Assembly: GCA_029721515.1 (NCBI GenBank)
Contig: CM056559.1
Location: 24,706,065-24,770,064, forward strand
Source: Synanceia verrucosa
Lineage: Eukaryota > Chordata > Actinopteri > Perciformes > Synanceiidae
Length of the DNA: 64,000 nucleotides
Reading direction: 5' to 3'
In this document: positions 63,234 to 64,000 of the stretch, piece after piece
Position numbering within the stretch: position 1 is the stretch's first letter
Layout: each line of letters starts with the position of its first letter
The notes under the pieces: model-generated
The model's input: the letters and a program-made list of their open reading frames with translations, nothing else
The model's database searches: none
Told to the model about the DNA's origin: nothing
Translations under genes and position numbers: made by a program

Positions 63234-64000
63234 TTAGCTGAAGTTCGTCTTGCGCAGGTGTCTGTTGGGGATTTCTATTGCGCTCACTTGTAGAGGCCAG
63301 GAGCCGCCCATGATGCCGGCCTGAATGGCGACGCCTGTAACCACGGCCAGGTCGGGGTCGACTGACGTGTTGGGCTCCTTCCCAAAGTACTCGCTGATCA
63401 GCCTCCTGATCCTCGGTATCCTGGTAGAGCCTCCGACCAGAACGATCTCATCCACGTCTCCTTTCTCCAGGTGGCCCTCGGCTAACACGGTCTCAACGGG
63501 AGCCAGGATCTTCTGAAAAAGGTCCTCGTTGAGCTCCTCAAATAGGTCGCGAGTGATCACAGCCTGGAAGAGAACCGGAGCAGAAGCAGAGCCGTCAGCG
63601 GACTTCGAGCTGTCGTGGGTGTGAAGGTGCAGGGGCACTCTGATGGTGACGCTAGGCTGGAGGGTGAGTTTGAGCTTGGCGGATTCCACAGCCTGACGGA
63701 GACGGTGGATGTCCTCTTTGAGAGTGGGTGGGATGCCAAATTCCTGCTGGACTCTCTTTATGGTGTACTGAAGCAACCTCTGGCTGAAGTCTTGACCTCC
63801 CAGCTTGTTATTTCCTGCAGAAAACAAGCAGATCACTTGAGATTAGGCCACCGCTCACTCACACTATTTTCCCCAGACAGCAGCAGTCTCATGTCACCTG
63901 AAAGATATTACCTGCCATGGCTCTGGTGAGGAACATGCCTCCCTGTTTGTTGAGCAGAGACACATCCAGGGTTCCTCCCCCAAGGTCGACCACCAGCACG
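63234..64000 (-). CDS. hspa13: HSP70 family member 13 (STCH), 3' part only
   Basis: Divergent, microsome-associated HSP70 that keeps the ATPase domain but lacks the substrate-binding domain. Two exons are visible: the end of the penultimate exon (64000-63912, cut by the window edge; VVDLGGGTLDVSLLNKQGGM, donor gcag|gtaat) and the terminal exon (63814-63234; NNKLGGQDFSQRLLQY, EDIHRLRQAVESAKLKLTL, LNEDLFQKILAPVETVL, then EIVLVGGSTRIPRIR, NTSVDPDLAVVTGVAIQAG). The protein ends SAIEIPNRHLRKTNFS, matching the short HSPA13 C-terminus instead of continuing as in HSPA8 or HSPA5. The junction keeps frame. The loop between residues that differs most from mammals (HTHDSSKSADGSASAPV) is Ser/Ala-rich. The N-terminal signal anchor and the first exons lie beyond the window. 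Confidence 0.95.

Noticed and set aside
1..64000. CRISPR arrays, bacterial operons, phage or viral genes
   Set aside because: The window is spliced vertebrate DNA; the only regular array is the directly repeated 41-bp minisatellite without spacers.

Overview
The window is vertebrate nuclear DNA, almost certainly from a ray-finned (teleost, probably percomorph) fish. The genes are split by GT-AG introns, many only 80-110 bp long. The intergenic DNA carries CA/ATT microsatellites and degraded dispersed elements of the kind common in teleosts. All coordinates of spliced genes below were built by hand: each junction has GT/AG ends and the reading frame is kept across every join.

Layout, left to right. 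(1) 1-5300: gene-free flank with a degraded dispersed repeat (about 966-1920) and a (CA)25 microsatellite. (2) 5.3-13.4 kb, plus strand: a complete membrane guanylate cyclase of the retinal/olfactory GC-E/F/D group, with 18 coding exons and 1102 codons. A second in-frame candidate terminal exon lies downstream of the first. (3) 15.2-18.95 kb, minus strand: serpinh1 (HSP47, the ER collagen chaperone), with six coding exons, 405 aa and an RDEL tail. Its noncoding first exon sits under a TATA box and a perfect heat-shock element. (4) 19-23.9 kb: no gene recognised. (5) 24.0-61.6 kb, plus strand: gdpd5 (GDE2, a six-transmembrane glycerophosphodiester phosphodiesterase). It has a noncoding first exon near 24.3 kb, an 11.7-kb first intron, a 9.5-kb second intron and 15 coding exons giving 585 aa. 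(6) 63.2 kb to the window edge, minus strand: the last two exons of hspa13 (STCH), cut by the window end. gdpd5 and hspa13 converge, as do the guanylate cyclase and serpinh1.

The genes are not an operon or pathway. serpinh1 and gdpd5 are also close together on human 11q13, so this is conserved vertebrate synteny, while hspa13 is on another chromosome in human. I found no undescribed gene system. The points most worth checking are protein-level departures from the mammalian relatives: loss of several pH-switch histidines in HSP47, an Arg-to-Gln change in the HRG active-site motif of GDE2, and a GDE2 C-tail without the redox cysteine. The DNA-level points are a 402-bp uninterrupted alternating pyrimidine/purine tract, a 28-copy 41-bp minisatellite, a MITE with perfect 8-bp target duplications, a splice donor fused to a CA repeat, and candidate alternative terminal exons in two genes.
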